Positions 17,285 to 26,618 of a stretch of 64,000 nt of DNA are shown piece by piece; position 1 is the first letter of the stretch, and every line of letters starts with the position of its first letter. Under the pieces are notes generated by a model. It did not search any database. It was not told the DNA's origin and saw only the letters and a program-made list of their open reading frames with translations. A program made the translations under genes and the position numbers. The DNA is from Candidatus Izemoplasma sp. (GTDB lineage: Bacteria > Bacillota_I > Bacilli_A > Izemoplasmatales > Izemoplasmataceae), in NCBI GenBank assembly GCA_036172455.1, contig JAXKVY010000002.1, positions 372,001 through 436,000 on the forward strand, given 5' to 3'.

Positions 17285-19996
17285 TTATGCATCTTTTTCA
17301 AGTAATTCAATAAATTTCTCAACAATGTTCGGATCGAACTGGGTTCCTGCATGATCGCTTAATTCTTTAATAGCTTCAGCGTATGTCTTTTTTGGCCGAT
17401 AAATTCTATCATGGGTCATTGCATCAAACGAATCAACAACAGCAATGACTCTTGCAAATAGCGGAATCTCTTCACCCTTTAATCCTTGTGGATAGCCTGT
17501 CCCATCGTACCATTCGTGGTGAAACAATACACCGTTACAGACATCATCACTATCAGTGATATTACGAATAATTTTATAGCCAGCCTCACAATGTTTTTTT
17601 ATGACTTCAAACTCATTACTCGTCAATTTAGAGGGTTTCATAAGAATGTTATCAGGAATCGTAATCTTGCCAATATCATGAACTTGAGCAAGTAATCGAA
17701 TATCTTCTATTTCACTCGCACGGGAAAAGCCTAAAGCATGAATTGTTTGAATAGCTAATTCACTTACTCTATTGCTATGTTCTTTCGTTTCTTCCGTTTT
17801 TGCGTTTAATGTTTCCATGATTGAGCTTAAGACTTTTGATTTTCGCGAATTACGACTATTAAGCTTACGGCGATACATTTTATTTTCTGCCTCAGCAAAA
17901 GCTTCATCAAATGTTATATCATCGACATTAACAGCCATACCACCTTTACTAACTCTAAGTTCAATGGTTGACTCACGATTATATTTCTTTACCGCATCTT
18001 CAAGTTGATTGGCTTGATTGGTGACATGATCGTAATCTACCTGTTCAGTCAACACAACAAATTCATCGCCACCAATTCTAGCAATGAATAATGCATCATC
18101 AAAAATATCTTTTAAAAATTTAGCCAATGTCTTGATGATACGATCCCCTTCTATATGACCAAAGGCATCATTAATTAACTTTAACCCATCAACATCAAAT
18201 ACTAACACTGAGTATGTTCGTGGTAATTTATTACGGATGTAGCGTTCAAAATAGTTTCTATTATAGGTTTCAGTAAGCGTATCATGATCGGCTAAATACT
18301 GTATCTTATCTTGGTAAAGTGTGTTTTCAGTGACATCTAAAATCATTCCTGCCATCATCCGATCTCCATTAAATTCATCTTTACCACTCAACTCAATTGA
18401 ATGTTCTAAGTAAATCACTTCATTTGTCTCTAGGTGACGATGTTTGGCTTTAACTTTCTTAAATCCTGTCTGTCGACCCGAAAAGACACTTTTAATTTCA
18501 TTCAGTAATTTTTTACCCATCATTCTAGATGATGGATCGTCCATCAGTAACGTTTTTCTAAGATCTTTATAACGAATCATTCCATCAGTTGATACGGGTA
18601 ATCCTAGTTTCTCATTAAAGGTATCGTTGCCATAAATCTTTAACGTTCCTTGAAGTTCACTTCGTGATTGATACCAAATCATACTATCGCGTGCTTTAAT
18701 CGCTAGGTTTTCAGCGAGTTGAAGCCGTTCATTCTTGATTCTTAATGCTTCAAGCTCTAATCGCCTATTATGCGTTTCAGTGACATCAACGTTAATACTA
18801 ACAAATAATAAAGGCTGCCCATTGTCATCTTTAGAAATCACATTAGTCCGTACGTCAATCCATTGTAAGGTATCTTCATTTTTAAAGTTAGGAATCACAA
18901 CATGATACTTTTCAAGTCCCTCATAAAAGACTTTATTATGGGTTTTACGAAATGCCTGAATATGTTTTTCAAGCCCTTGTCCATGGCGTTTCATCATGAC
19001 TTCTTGTTCATCTAATATATCCTTAATCGTTTCATTTTTATACACTCTGTTATCAGACATGAGTTTATTGTATGATTCAGTAAAGTAATACCGACCTTCT
19101 TTAAAATGACGTTGATAGTAAAATACACCCACACCAGAGTTTAATAATCCCTGATCAATTAAATTATGCAGTATTTCAAGTTGGTTGATTCGTTCAAAAA
19201 CCTCTGACATATAAATGTCAATTGCCACAAAGAAACGGGGACTTCCATCTGGATACCGTAACAAACATTTACCGTAAGCTTCTACCCAGACAATATCGTT
19301 TTTTGCCGTAACGGCAGGCGTTCGTCCACCAAAGTAATCTGTTTCATTTTTTCTAACAGCTTCATAAGCTTCCATTTCTGTTTGAATGGCCTCATCATAA
19401 AGTTCTGATACTTGGCGTGCTTTTTCACGTACTTTTTGGAATGTTTTTGTGTTATATAAGCCATTGTCATTAACGTCAATTCCCAATATTTTAGGTCCTT
19501 GGTCTGACTGATAAAAGTGATCACTATAATGATCATAATCAATCCACCATGTGCTCCCTGCAAAGACACTGACGCCTGCGCCAATGACATTACTAAAAAG
19601 TGATAATTGTTCTTCTGTTTCCATTAATTTTTCTTTACAAATAAGATAGAGAATAATTTTATTTTCATGTTTTGAATCAACTTTAATAATAAAGTGATAG
19701 TTTTGTTCTTTACTTTTTCTTACATAATATGTTTCAGTATTATCTTGTTTTGATACATTAATTACCGATTTAAGCATGTCAATAAATTCTTGATCAAAAC
19801 GTTGTGAGATCAACGGGTACGTTTCATCTGCATAAACGCCATCAAATCGTAGTAAAAGTGTCGCATTAAAATCAAAAGAAATGATACTATCAGATACAGT
19901 GATAGTAGCTATACCTAAAGCATCTTCCATTGAGTTAATAGATGATGCGAAAAAATCCTTAACATCCTGAATTGAAATAATGCGTTGTGTTTTCAT
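17285..19996 (-). CDS. PAS-GGDEF-HD-GYP cyclic-di-GMP signalling protein
   Basis: The 903-residue soluble protein has about 565 residues of sensor region with PAS-like segments. A GGDEF domain follows with intact IGGDEF at about 641-646, so synthesis of c-di-GMP from GTP is possible. The C-terminal HD-GYP domain has HDIGK (about 773-777) and GTGYPQG (about 832-838), the metal-binding phosphodiesterase signature, so hydrolysis is also possible. No membrane helix or signal peptide is visible. TATAAT with an upstream TG lies at the promoter, though no good -35 was found. Which activity dominates cannot be told. The neighbouring decayed PAS-GGDEF gene suggests a shrinking c-di-GMP network. Confidence 0.92.
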   Translation of the reverse strand: MKTQRIISIQDVKDFFASSINSMEDALGIATITVSDSIISFDFNATLLLRFDGVYADETYPLISQRFDQEFIDMLKSVINVSKQDNTETYYVRKSKEQNYHFIIKVDSKHENKIILYLICKEKLMETEEQLSLFSNVIGAGVSVFAGSTWWIDYDHYSDHFYQSDQGPKILGIDVNDNGLYNTKTFQKVREKARQVSELYDEAIQTEMEAYEAVRKNETDYFGGRTPAVTAKNDIVWVEAYGKCLLRYPDGSPRFFVAIDIYMSEVFERINQLEILHNLIDQGLLNSGVGVFYYQRHFKEGRYYFTESYNKLMSDNRVYKNETIKDILDEQEVMMKRHGQGLEKHIQAFRKTHNKVFYEGLEKYHVVIPNFKNEDTLQWIDVRTNVISKDDNGQPLLFVSINVDVTETHNRRLELEALRIKNERLQLAENLAIKARDSMIWYQSRSELQGTLKIYGNDTFNEKLGLPVSTDGMIRYKDLRKTLLMDDPSSRMMGKKLLNEIKSVFSGRQTGFKKVKAKHRHLETNEVIYLEHSIELSGKDEFNGDRMMAGMILDVTENTLYQDKIQYLADHDTLTETYNRNYFERYIRNKLPRTYSVLVFDVDGLKLINDAFGHIEGDRIIKTLAKFLKDIFDDALFIARIGGDEFVVLTEQVDYDHVTNQANQLEDAVKKYNRESTIELRVSKGGMAVNVDDITFDEAFAEAENKMYRRKLNSRNSRKSKVLSSIMETLNAKTEETKEHSNRVSELAIQTIHALGFSRASEIEDIRLLAQVHDIGKITIPDNILMKPSKLTSNEFEVIKKHCEAGYKIIRNITDSDDVCNGVLFHHEWYDGTGYPQGLKGEEIPLFARVIAVVDSFDAMTHDRIYRPKKTYAEAIKELSDHAGTQFDPNIVEKFIELLEKDA

Positions 19997-20064
19997 ATGT
20001 CACACCTCAAACTATTATTAAATTATATTATACCACATATCCGAAAATAAAAAAGGAAAGACTT

Positions 20065-21291
20065 TTACGTCTCTTCTCTTTCATTATATATCATTTTAGC
20101 CAGTGGAAATGGTTCAAGTACTCTTGGTAATATCCCTTTTAAGTATGCGATTAAAACACCATAATTAAGAATAGGAATGTTTTGCGCCTTAGCAAGATTA
20201 ATGCGGTGCATCATTTCTTTTTTATTTAACATACAAGCGCCACAATGAATGATTAGTTTAATATCAGACATATCTTCTTTGTACCCACCCCCACTGGTGT
20301 GTTCAAATATAAAATCTTTTCCCGTATAATCACGAAGCCAACGAGGTATTTTCACTGTACCAATATCATCGCTTTGACGATGATGTGTACAACCTTCACT
20401 TATCAGTATTTTATCATTATTGTCTAATGCTTCAATCATATTAGTCCCTTTAATCAATGTCTCTAACTCTCCTTTATATCTAGCAAAGAGAATTGAGAAA
20501 CTTGTCAACATAATATCATTAGGCGTATCTGCACTGACTCGTGAAAATACTTGTGAATCTGTCACAACCATCTTTGGTGGTTTATGTAAATTATTTAACA
20601 CATTTCTCAGTTCATGTTCTTTAGTAATAATTGCTGTTGCATCACTTTCTAAACAATCCCTAATAACTTGTTGTTGAGGTAAAATAAGCCGTCCTTTAGG
20701 TGCAGCTTTATCAATTGGTACCACAAGTACAACGATATCAGAAGGATGTAATAAATCTCCAATGATTTGAAACTTATAATCATCAACTGGCACACGGTGC
20801 CCGAGGGTTTCTTTTAATTCCTTTATGCCTTCTTGTGTTTTGGCACTAACCTTTATTACTTTGTAATCTGATAATATATTTGGAATTTGATATGCTTGTT
20901 CATCGATTTTATTATATACAATAATAAAAGGAATCTTTTTATCTTCAATTTGTTTAATAAGTTTTAGCTCATTATTAAAATCTGTCACATGATGATCTAT
21001 GACAACTAGTGCAATATCTGTTTTGTTCAAAACTTTCTCAGTTTTTTGAACACGAAGTGTGCCTAAGTCACCGGTATCATCTATACCTGCAGTATCAATG
21101 ATTACAACAGGTCCTATTGGCAAAAGTTCCATGCTTTTGTATACAGGATCAGTCGTCGTACCAGGTGTTGAAGAAACAACAGAAATATCTTGGTTGGTCA
21201 ATGCGTTAATCAGACTTGATTTTCCAACGTTCCTACGACCAAAGATGGCAATATGCATTCGACTACTTCTGGGTGTTTTATTTAACGACAT
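20065..21291 (-). CDS. hydF: [FeFe]-hydrogenase maturation GTPase HydF
   Basis: HydF is the scaffold on which the 2Fe subcluster of the H-cluster is assembled before transfer to the hydrogenase. The N-terminal GTPase domain has GRRNVGKSS (18-26), DTAG and NKID. The C-terminal cluster-binding domain has C301-T-H303-H304 and H349-C350-x-x-C353, the conserved ligand set. Length of 408 residues is normal. The ATG follows AAGGAGG eight bases upstream and lies just after the aspA frame. Downstream, a weak five-base-pair hairpin near 20055-20072 may end the operon. No hydrogenase structural gene is in the window. Confidence 0.95.
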   Translation of the reverse strand: MSLNKTPRSSRMHIAIFGRRNVGKSSLINALTNQDISVVSSTPGTTTDPVYKSMELLPIGPVVIIDTAGIDDTGDLGTLRVQKTEKVLNKTDIALVVIDHHVTDFNNELKLIKQIEDKKIPFIIVYNKIDEQAYQIPNILSDYKVIKVSAKTQEGIKELKETLGHRVPVDDYKFQIIGDLLHPSDIVVLVVPIDKAAPKGRLILPQQQVIRDCLESDATAIITKEHELRNVLNNLHKPPKMVVTDSQVFSRVSADTPNDIMLTSFSILFARYKGELETLIKGTNMIEALDNNDKILISEGCTHHRQSDDIGTVKIPRWLRDYTGKDFIFEHTSGGGYKEDMSDIKLIIHCGACMLNKKEMMHRINLAKAQNIPILNYGVLIAYLKGILPRVLEPFPLAKMIYNEREET

Positions 21292-21296
21292 TTAAA

Positions 21297-22684
21297 TTAC
21301 CTCCTTTGCCGAGGATGTGTACATTGTTTTAAGGACAATAATGTGGCTAACTCCTCTTCAGTAAACATCTTATGTTTTAAAAGTACTTGCCTTATTGATA
21401 AGTTATTTACCCCTGCTTCTTTAACAATATCAGCCGCTTGTTCGTAGCCAATTATATCAATAAGAGGTATAATGATACTGTGTGATTGATTTAAATTATG
21501 TAGACATCTATCTGTATTGACCACTATTGTATCAATAACAAGTGTACGAAACTTACGAATACCTTTAATCAATAATTTTAGTGATTCTAATAAGGTTTCT
21601 GCAATTAAGGGCATAAAAGCATTTAATTCTGTATTTCCCATCGTTACAGTTTGTTTTATGAGTTGATCATTACTTAATACCCGTTGTCCAATTTGAATCA
21701 TGTTTTCAACAATGACTGGATTCACTTTCCCTGGCATAATGGTAGAACCATCTTGTCGTTTTGCTAATGATATTTCACCGATTCCACCATTTGGCCCAGA
21801 GGAAAGAAATCGTAAATCTTGAGAGAGTTTTATTATGTTACTAGCAACAACACTCAGTAATCCTGAGGTTTCTGTGAATGCATCAAGATTCTGCGTGGCA
21901 TCAATTAAATTATCACTTCGGCAAGTCCGATATGTGTAGCTTGTTTCAATCTAGCTAACATTTTAAAGCCATAAGTTATTGGCGCATTTATACCAGTACC
22001 AATGGCTGTCCCACCGATATTAATATAACGTAGACGTTCCTCTGCTTTATAAATTCGCCAACGATCACGGCTTGTTACATCGGCATATGCTGAAAACATC
22101 TGAGAAGCTAATATGGGTACTGCGTCCATCATTTGTGTTCGACTAAGTTTTAATATGTTGGCATATTCCGTTTCTTTACGTTGAAAAGCCTCTTGCAATA
22201 AACTAAGTTCATCAGCTAGCTCTCTTACTAATCGAATTGATGCGATTTTTAAAGCCGTTGGATAAGTATCATTCGTTGACTGGTGCATATTAACATCATC
22301 TATTGGATGACAATTTTCATACATATGTAAATCATGACCTAAATAGATTAAAGCAACATTCGCTATGACTTCATTAACGTTCATATTAGTACTTGTTCCT
22401 GCGCCACCCTGATACTTGTTGACAACAAATGATTGGTCATACATGCCTGAGAGTATATCATCACACGCTTGAAAAATCGCCTTCGCTTTACTATCATCTA
22501 GATAACCAAGTTCGTGATTGGTTTTCGCAGCACATTGCTTTATTTCCACATAAGCATATATCAATTCTAGACTAACTGTGTCGTCAGACACATTAAAATT
22601 GTCAAGAGACCTCGCTGTAAAAGGGCCATAGTACTGTGTCTTATCTAAGGTAATGTTACCCAATGAATCCGTTAATGTAACCAT
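21297..22684 (-). pseudogene. aspA: Aspartate ammonia-lyase-like gene with a frameshift
   Basis: The gene encodes a fumarase/aspartase-superfamily protein of about 460 residues in two frames. The first part (22684 to about 21914) has DSLG, QGGAGTSTNMNVNEV and MHQSTNDTYPTALK. The second part (about 21914 to 21297) continues DNLIDATQNLD and has the signature GSTIMPGKVNP. The shift lies near 21912-21919, where one base is missing. All catalytic signatures survive, so the loss is recent or a sequencing error. It overlaps hydG by one base (TAATG) and precedes hydF. Aspartase genes recur in hyd maturation clusters, where ammonia supply for the azadithiolate bridge has been considered; its role here is inference. 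Confidence 0.85.
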
Positions 22685-24045
22685 TAGAAAAACAAGTCCC
22701 TTTCGCCTTGAATAATACGGTCTATATTCGTTAACAATTTATTTTTCACTGTAACATGTTTAATATTGTTAGCGTGATTTCTAACAAATTCTAATCCTTC
22801 TTTTTTTAACGTGTCATCTCCATAATCCATAATATATTCCGTTAATGTCATTAAAGCATTTGGCTCACATATATGCCCTATTTTACCACTTTTAGCTAAT
22901 CTCATAAATCGGTCTCCTGTACGTCCATTACGGTAACAGGCTGTACAATATGACGGAATGTGTCCTTTATCCATTAATGCTTTATTGACTTCTAGAACAC
23001 TACGTTCATCAGACAGTTCGAATTGATCAGGTTCATGATGACTCGAGTCATCATGATACCCACCGACATCTGTTTTACTTCCAGCACTGACTTGTGAAAT
23101 GCCATGTTCAATAAGTTCACTTCTAATATTAATCGGTTCTCTTGTGGATAAAATCATCCCAACATATGGTACACTTAAGCGTAAAATTGTTACAAGTCGT
23201 TTAAATTCTTCATCTGAGACCATATGGGGATAGTCTTCCAAAGACATTCCTTCTGCTTTTTTCAGCCTTGGAACACTGATTGTATGGAAACCTACACCAT
23301 ATTTATCTTCTAAGTAACGATTATGTGTAATCAGTGCCATCACTTCAAATTTCCAATCTGATAGACCAAATAACACACCTGCGCCTACATCATCGATTCC
23401 AGCTTCAAAGGCGCGATCGAAAGCATGAAGGTGATAATCATAGTCTCCTTTGAGACTACTTGGATGTTGGTCATAGTAAGCATCTTTATCATAAGTTTCT
23501 TGGAAAAGAATATAGGTTCCAATGCCAACATTTAATAACTTCTTATAGTCTTCGATTGTTGTTGCGGCAATGTTCACATTTATACGCCGAATAGATGAAT
23601 GTTCATAAATCATTTTAATCGCATTGACTACATAATCAATTGCTGTTTGTTTTGGGTCTTCTCCACACTCTAGTGCGAGTCGTTTATGTCCAAGTTTCTC
23701 CAGCTGTTTTGCTTGTTCTTTAATTGCTTCATAAGATAACTTCTTTCTAGTGAAGTGGTTGTCTCTGCGATACCCACAATACTTGCAATTATTCACACAA
23801 AAATTAGATATATATAGTGGCGCAAACATGACAACACGTTCGCCATAAATTTCTTCTTTTATTTGTCCTGCGACCTGATAAATTTTATTCAATTGTAAAC
23901 TATTTTCTGCGTTCAAAAGTACGGCAATTTCGTGTAAAGATAATTGTTGTCTTTTGGCCGCTTTTTGAATAACTTGGTCAATTTCTTCTAGCGTTGGATT
24001 ATTAGCTTCTTCTAGTATTTGATAAATGTGCTTTTTATCGATCAT
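22684..24045 (-). CDS. hydG: [FeFe]-hydrogenase maturation radical SAM enzyme HydG
   Basis: HydG cleaves tyrosine to make the CO and cyanide ligands of the H-cluster. The radical-SAM cluster motif is C83-x3-C87-x2-C90 (CVNNCKYC). The C-terminal auxiliary cluster motif is C367-x2-C370-x22-C393 (CTAC...C), diagnostic for HydG as opposed to ThiH. The start is ATG 24045, with AGAGG five bases upstream; an in-frame start 18 codons earlier lies inside hydE and is unlikely. It overlaps hydE by 11 bases and aspA by one, so translation is coupled throughout. Confidence 0.96.
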   Translation of the reverse strand: MIDKKHIYQILEEANNPTLEEIDQVIQKAAKRQQLSLHEIAVLLNAENSLQLNKIYQVAGQIKEEIYGERVVMFAPLYISNFCVNNCKYCGYRRDNHFTRKKLSYEAIKEQAKQLEKLGHKRLALECGEDPKQTAIDYVVNAIKMIYEHSSIRRINVNIAATTIEDYKKLLNVGIGTYILFQETYDKDAYYDQHPSSLKGDYDYHLHAFDRAFEAGIDDVGAGVLFGLSDWKFEVMALITHNRYLEDKYGVGFHTISVPRLKKAEGMSLEDYPHMVSDEEFKRLVTILRLSVPYVGMILSTREPINIRSELIEHGISQVSAGSKTDVGGYHDDSSHHEPDQFELSDERSVLEVNKALMDKGHIPSYCTACYRNGRTGDRFMRLAKSGKIGHICEPNALMTLTEYIMDYGDDTLKKEGLEFVRNHANNIKHVTVKNKLLTNIDRIIQGERDLFF

Positions 24046-25162
24046 AATATCCTCTTCTTTCAACATCAATATGGTCACCAACTCCAAAGTCTGCGACATG
24101 TTGATAATGTTTTATACGTCCTTGAACACATAAGTAACAGGTGCTGATTGTATCATTCACACAAATTTTATTTTGATATATTTCATAATCCTTTTTAAAT
24201 TCAGTTGGCCCAACATTTGGCATGAATACATTTGCCCCAGCTAAAAGTCCTTCTTCTCTACCTGTTTTATGAACACTTCCTAATGCTGTTGTGCTAGGTA
24301 GTAATACTTTTGGCAACATCAATCTCACTAATGCGAGCATAACTAATGTTTCTGTTAGGGTACCATCTGGGTTATTCTTTAATTTTGTTTGGTTGTGACA
24401 AATGTAAGGACCAATTCCAATCATATGTGGATTAAGGCGTTTTAAATACTGCAAGTCCTTTACAAGATCCTTGTTTCGTTGTCCGGGTAGACCAACCATA
24501 AAGCCAGCTCCTACTTGATACCCAATATCTTTTAAATCAGCCAAACATTGCCTTCTTAAATCAAAGGACATATCCTTTGAATGAATCATTTCATATAATG
24601 ATTTAGATGCTGTTTCATGTCTGAGAAGATATCGATCCGCTCCTGCATTAAACCATTTTTGATAAGTCGCTTTCGAATGTTCTCCAAGTGATAATGTCAC
24701 ACGAGAGTCTGAAAACTTTTGTTTTATTTTCATAATGAGTTGAGTAATGAATGATTCTGTTAATTTAGGATCTTCTCCAGCTTGTAATACAAATGTTCTA
24801 TATCCTAATTCATAGGCTGTTTTGCAAGATTCTAAAATATCGTTTTCACATAAACGATAACGATTAACTGCGTTGTTATATCGACTAATGCCACAGTAGT
24901 AGCATCCTTTTTGACAATAGTTAGAAATTTCTATAAGGGCTCTTAAGAAAACTTTATTCCCATAGAAAGGTAACTTTGCTTCGTAAGCTTGGTTATATAA
25001 ATAGGGTAAAGAGGTGTGATCGATATGATTCAAAATAAATAATAAATCATCAGATGACAAGACTTTATTGGCACGGATTTGTAAAATCAAGTCTTTTACA
25101 CGTGTTTGGATAGATTCACATGTTGTAGTTTTTGACTTGATCATTGGTAGAATATGGGACAT
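24035..25162 (-). CDS. hydE: [FeFe]-hydrogenase maturation radical SAM enzyme HydE
   Basis: HydE is the radical-SAM enzyme acting on the HydG-derived iron synthon in H-cluster assembly. The cluster motif is C83-x3-C87-x2-C90 (CQKGCYYC). A further CYLC pair near the C-terminus may bind an extra cluster, which some HydE proteins have. I choose ATG 25162 because GGAGGTGA lies five bases upstream; a GTG five codons earlier falls within that site. It heads the cluster, after the dnaB terminator. A TATACT -10 box (25182-25187) is present without a clear -35. Confidence 0.94.
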   Translation of the reverse strand: MSHILPMIKSKTTTCESIQTRVKDLILQIRANKVLSSDDLLFILNHIDHTSLPYLYNQAYEAKLPFYGNKVFLRALIEISNYCQKGCYYCGISRYNNAVNRYRLCENDILESCKTAYELGYRTFVLQAGEDPKLTESFITQLIMKIKQKFSDSRVTLSLGEHSKATYQKWFNAGADRYLLRHETASKSLYEMIHSKDMSFDLRRQCLADLKDIGYQVGAGFMVGLPGQRNKDLVKDLQYLKRLNPHMIGIGPYICHNQTKLKNNPDGTLTETLVMLALVRLMLPKVLLPSTTALGSVHKTGREEGLLAGANVFMPNVGPTEFKKDYEIYQNKICVNDTISTCYLCVQGRIKHYQHVADFGVGDHIDVERRGYYDR

Positions 25163-25202
25163 AGATGTCACCTCCACTTACAGTATAGCGTAAGCAAATA
25201 AA

Positions 25203-25230
25203 AAACTTTGTAACAAATGTTACAAAGTTT
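25203..25230 (-). terminator. Terminator after dnaB
   Basis: A perfect 12-base-pair stem AAACTTTGTAAC/GTTACAAAGTTT with a four-base loop is followed on the minus strand by a T-run. It separates the gdpP-dnaB unit from the hyd cluster. Confidence 0.88.
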
Positions 25231-25256
25231 ATATTTTTTTACTTATTTTAATTTTT

Positions 25257-26609
25257 TTAAATATCACCAAGTTCAGACTGAACCCGACGTTCAATACTAG
25301 CAAAATAACTACATGATTTATTAAACAATAAACGAATATTATCTACAGTGGTAGCTCCCTGTCTATTTTTAGCAATAATAATTTCTACCTGATCTTTGTG
25401 TTGGGTTTCTTTATTATAATATTCATCACGGTACAAGAACATAATAACATCAGCATCCTGTTCTATTGATCCTGAATCACGTAAGTCGGCCATGATTGGA
25501 TGTTTATCCTCTCGTCGTTCAACAGCACGTGATAGCTGTGATAATGCAATAACAGGAATTTCTAACTCACGCGCCATCTCTTTTAGTGTTCGAGAAATTT
25601 CCGAGACTTCTTGGACTCGGTTTTCATTACGACGATTGCTTGATCCACTTAACAATTGTAAGTAATCAATGACAACTAAATCAAGTCGATTATCTTGTTT
25701 AAGTTTACGACATTTTTGACGTAAATCTGTTACACGTACTGTTCCAGAATCATCAAATAAAATATTTAGTTGACTTAGGTTTTCTTTCGCCACTGATATC
25801 TGTTGCCACTGTGCAGGACTTAAATTACCCGTTCTTATGGCCGTTGAATGAACTTTAGATTCAGCACTTAACATCCGACCAACTAATTGGTCACTTCCCA
25901 TTTCTAAACTGAAAAATGCAACATATGGTTTATCCGGCGTTTTTGCTATATTCGTTGCTAAATTTAAGGCAAATGCTGATTTACCCATTGATGGTCTAGC
26001 TGCAATAATGAGTAACTCTGTTGGTTGCAACCCTAATGTGTAATCATTTATCTCATCAAATCCTGTATCTAACCCTGTTAACTTGCCTTGATTATTCTTA
26101 GCTGCTTCCGTTTTTTCAATAACTTCTTCAGCAACCAGTGCTATTGGAACAAATTCACTACTTCGCCTTGTTTTAGCGATATCAAAAATACGTTTTTCAG
26201 ATAAATCAACAAAAGCATTCGTATCTTCTGCAGAATACCCTTCTTCGATAATTTCACGACAGGCATCTTGAATTCTGCGCGTCAGTGATTTATCGATAAC
26301 AATATTCATGTAGTTTTGCAAGTTAGCGATTGATGGTACACTCTCACTTAACCCTAATATATAATCAATACCACCCGCATCATTTAATAATCCTTTCGTT
26401 TCTAGCTTGCTTGCTAATGTGGTATAGTCAATATCCGTTCCTTCTTGAAATAAATCAACCATAGCATTGTATATCACACGATGGCGATATGTATAAAAGT
26501 CATCACCGGTCAATTTATCTACAAGCGACTTCATAACGCCTTGGTCTACAAACACACTCCCAAGAACGGACTGTTCAGCTTCAACATTGTGTGGCGTTAC
26601 TTTTTCCAT
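25257..26609 (-). CDS. dnaB: Replicative DNA helicase DnaB
   Basis: This is the hexameric fork helicase. The N-terminal domain starts with PHNVEAEQSVLGSV, a linker follows, and the RecA-like motor has Walker A ARPSMGKSAFAL (near 212-221) and Walker B LVVIDYLQLL. Length of 450 residues is normal and no intein is present. It begins nine bases after the gdpP::rplI stop and keeps the gdpP-rplI-dnaB order common in Bacillota. Confidence 0.96.
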   Translation of the reverse strand: MEKVTPHNVEAEQSVLGSVFVDQGVMKSLVDKLTGDDFYTYRHRVIYNAMVDLFQEGTDIDYTTLASKLETKGLLNDAGGIDYILGLSESVPSIANLQNYMNIVIDKSLTRRIQDACREIIEEGYSAEDTNAFVDLSEKRIFDIAKTRRSSEFVPIALVAEEVIEKTEAAKNNQGKLTGLDTGFDEINDYTLGLQPTELLIIAARPSMGKSAFALNLATNIAKTPDKPYVAFFSLEMGSDQLVGRMLSAESKVHSTAIRTGNLSPAQWQQISVAKENLSQLNILFDDSGTVRVTDLRQKCRKLKQDNRLDLVVIDYLQLLSGSSNRRNENRVQEVSEISRTLKEMARELEIPVIALSQLSRAVERREDKHPIMADLRDSGSIEQDADVIMFLYRDEYYNKETQHKDQVEIIIAKNRQGATTVDNIRLLFNKSCSYFASIERRVQSELGDI

Positions 26610-26618
26610 GATACCCCT

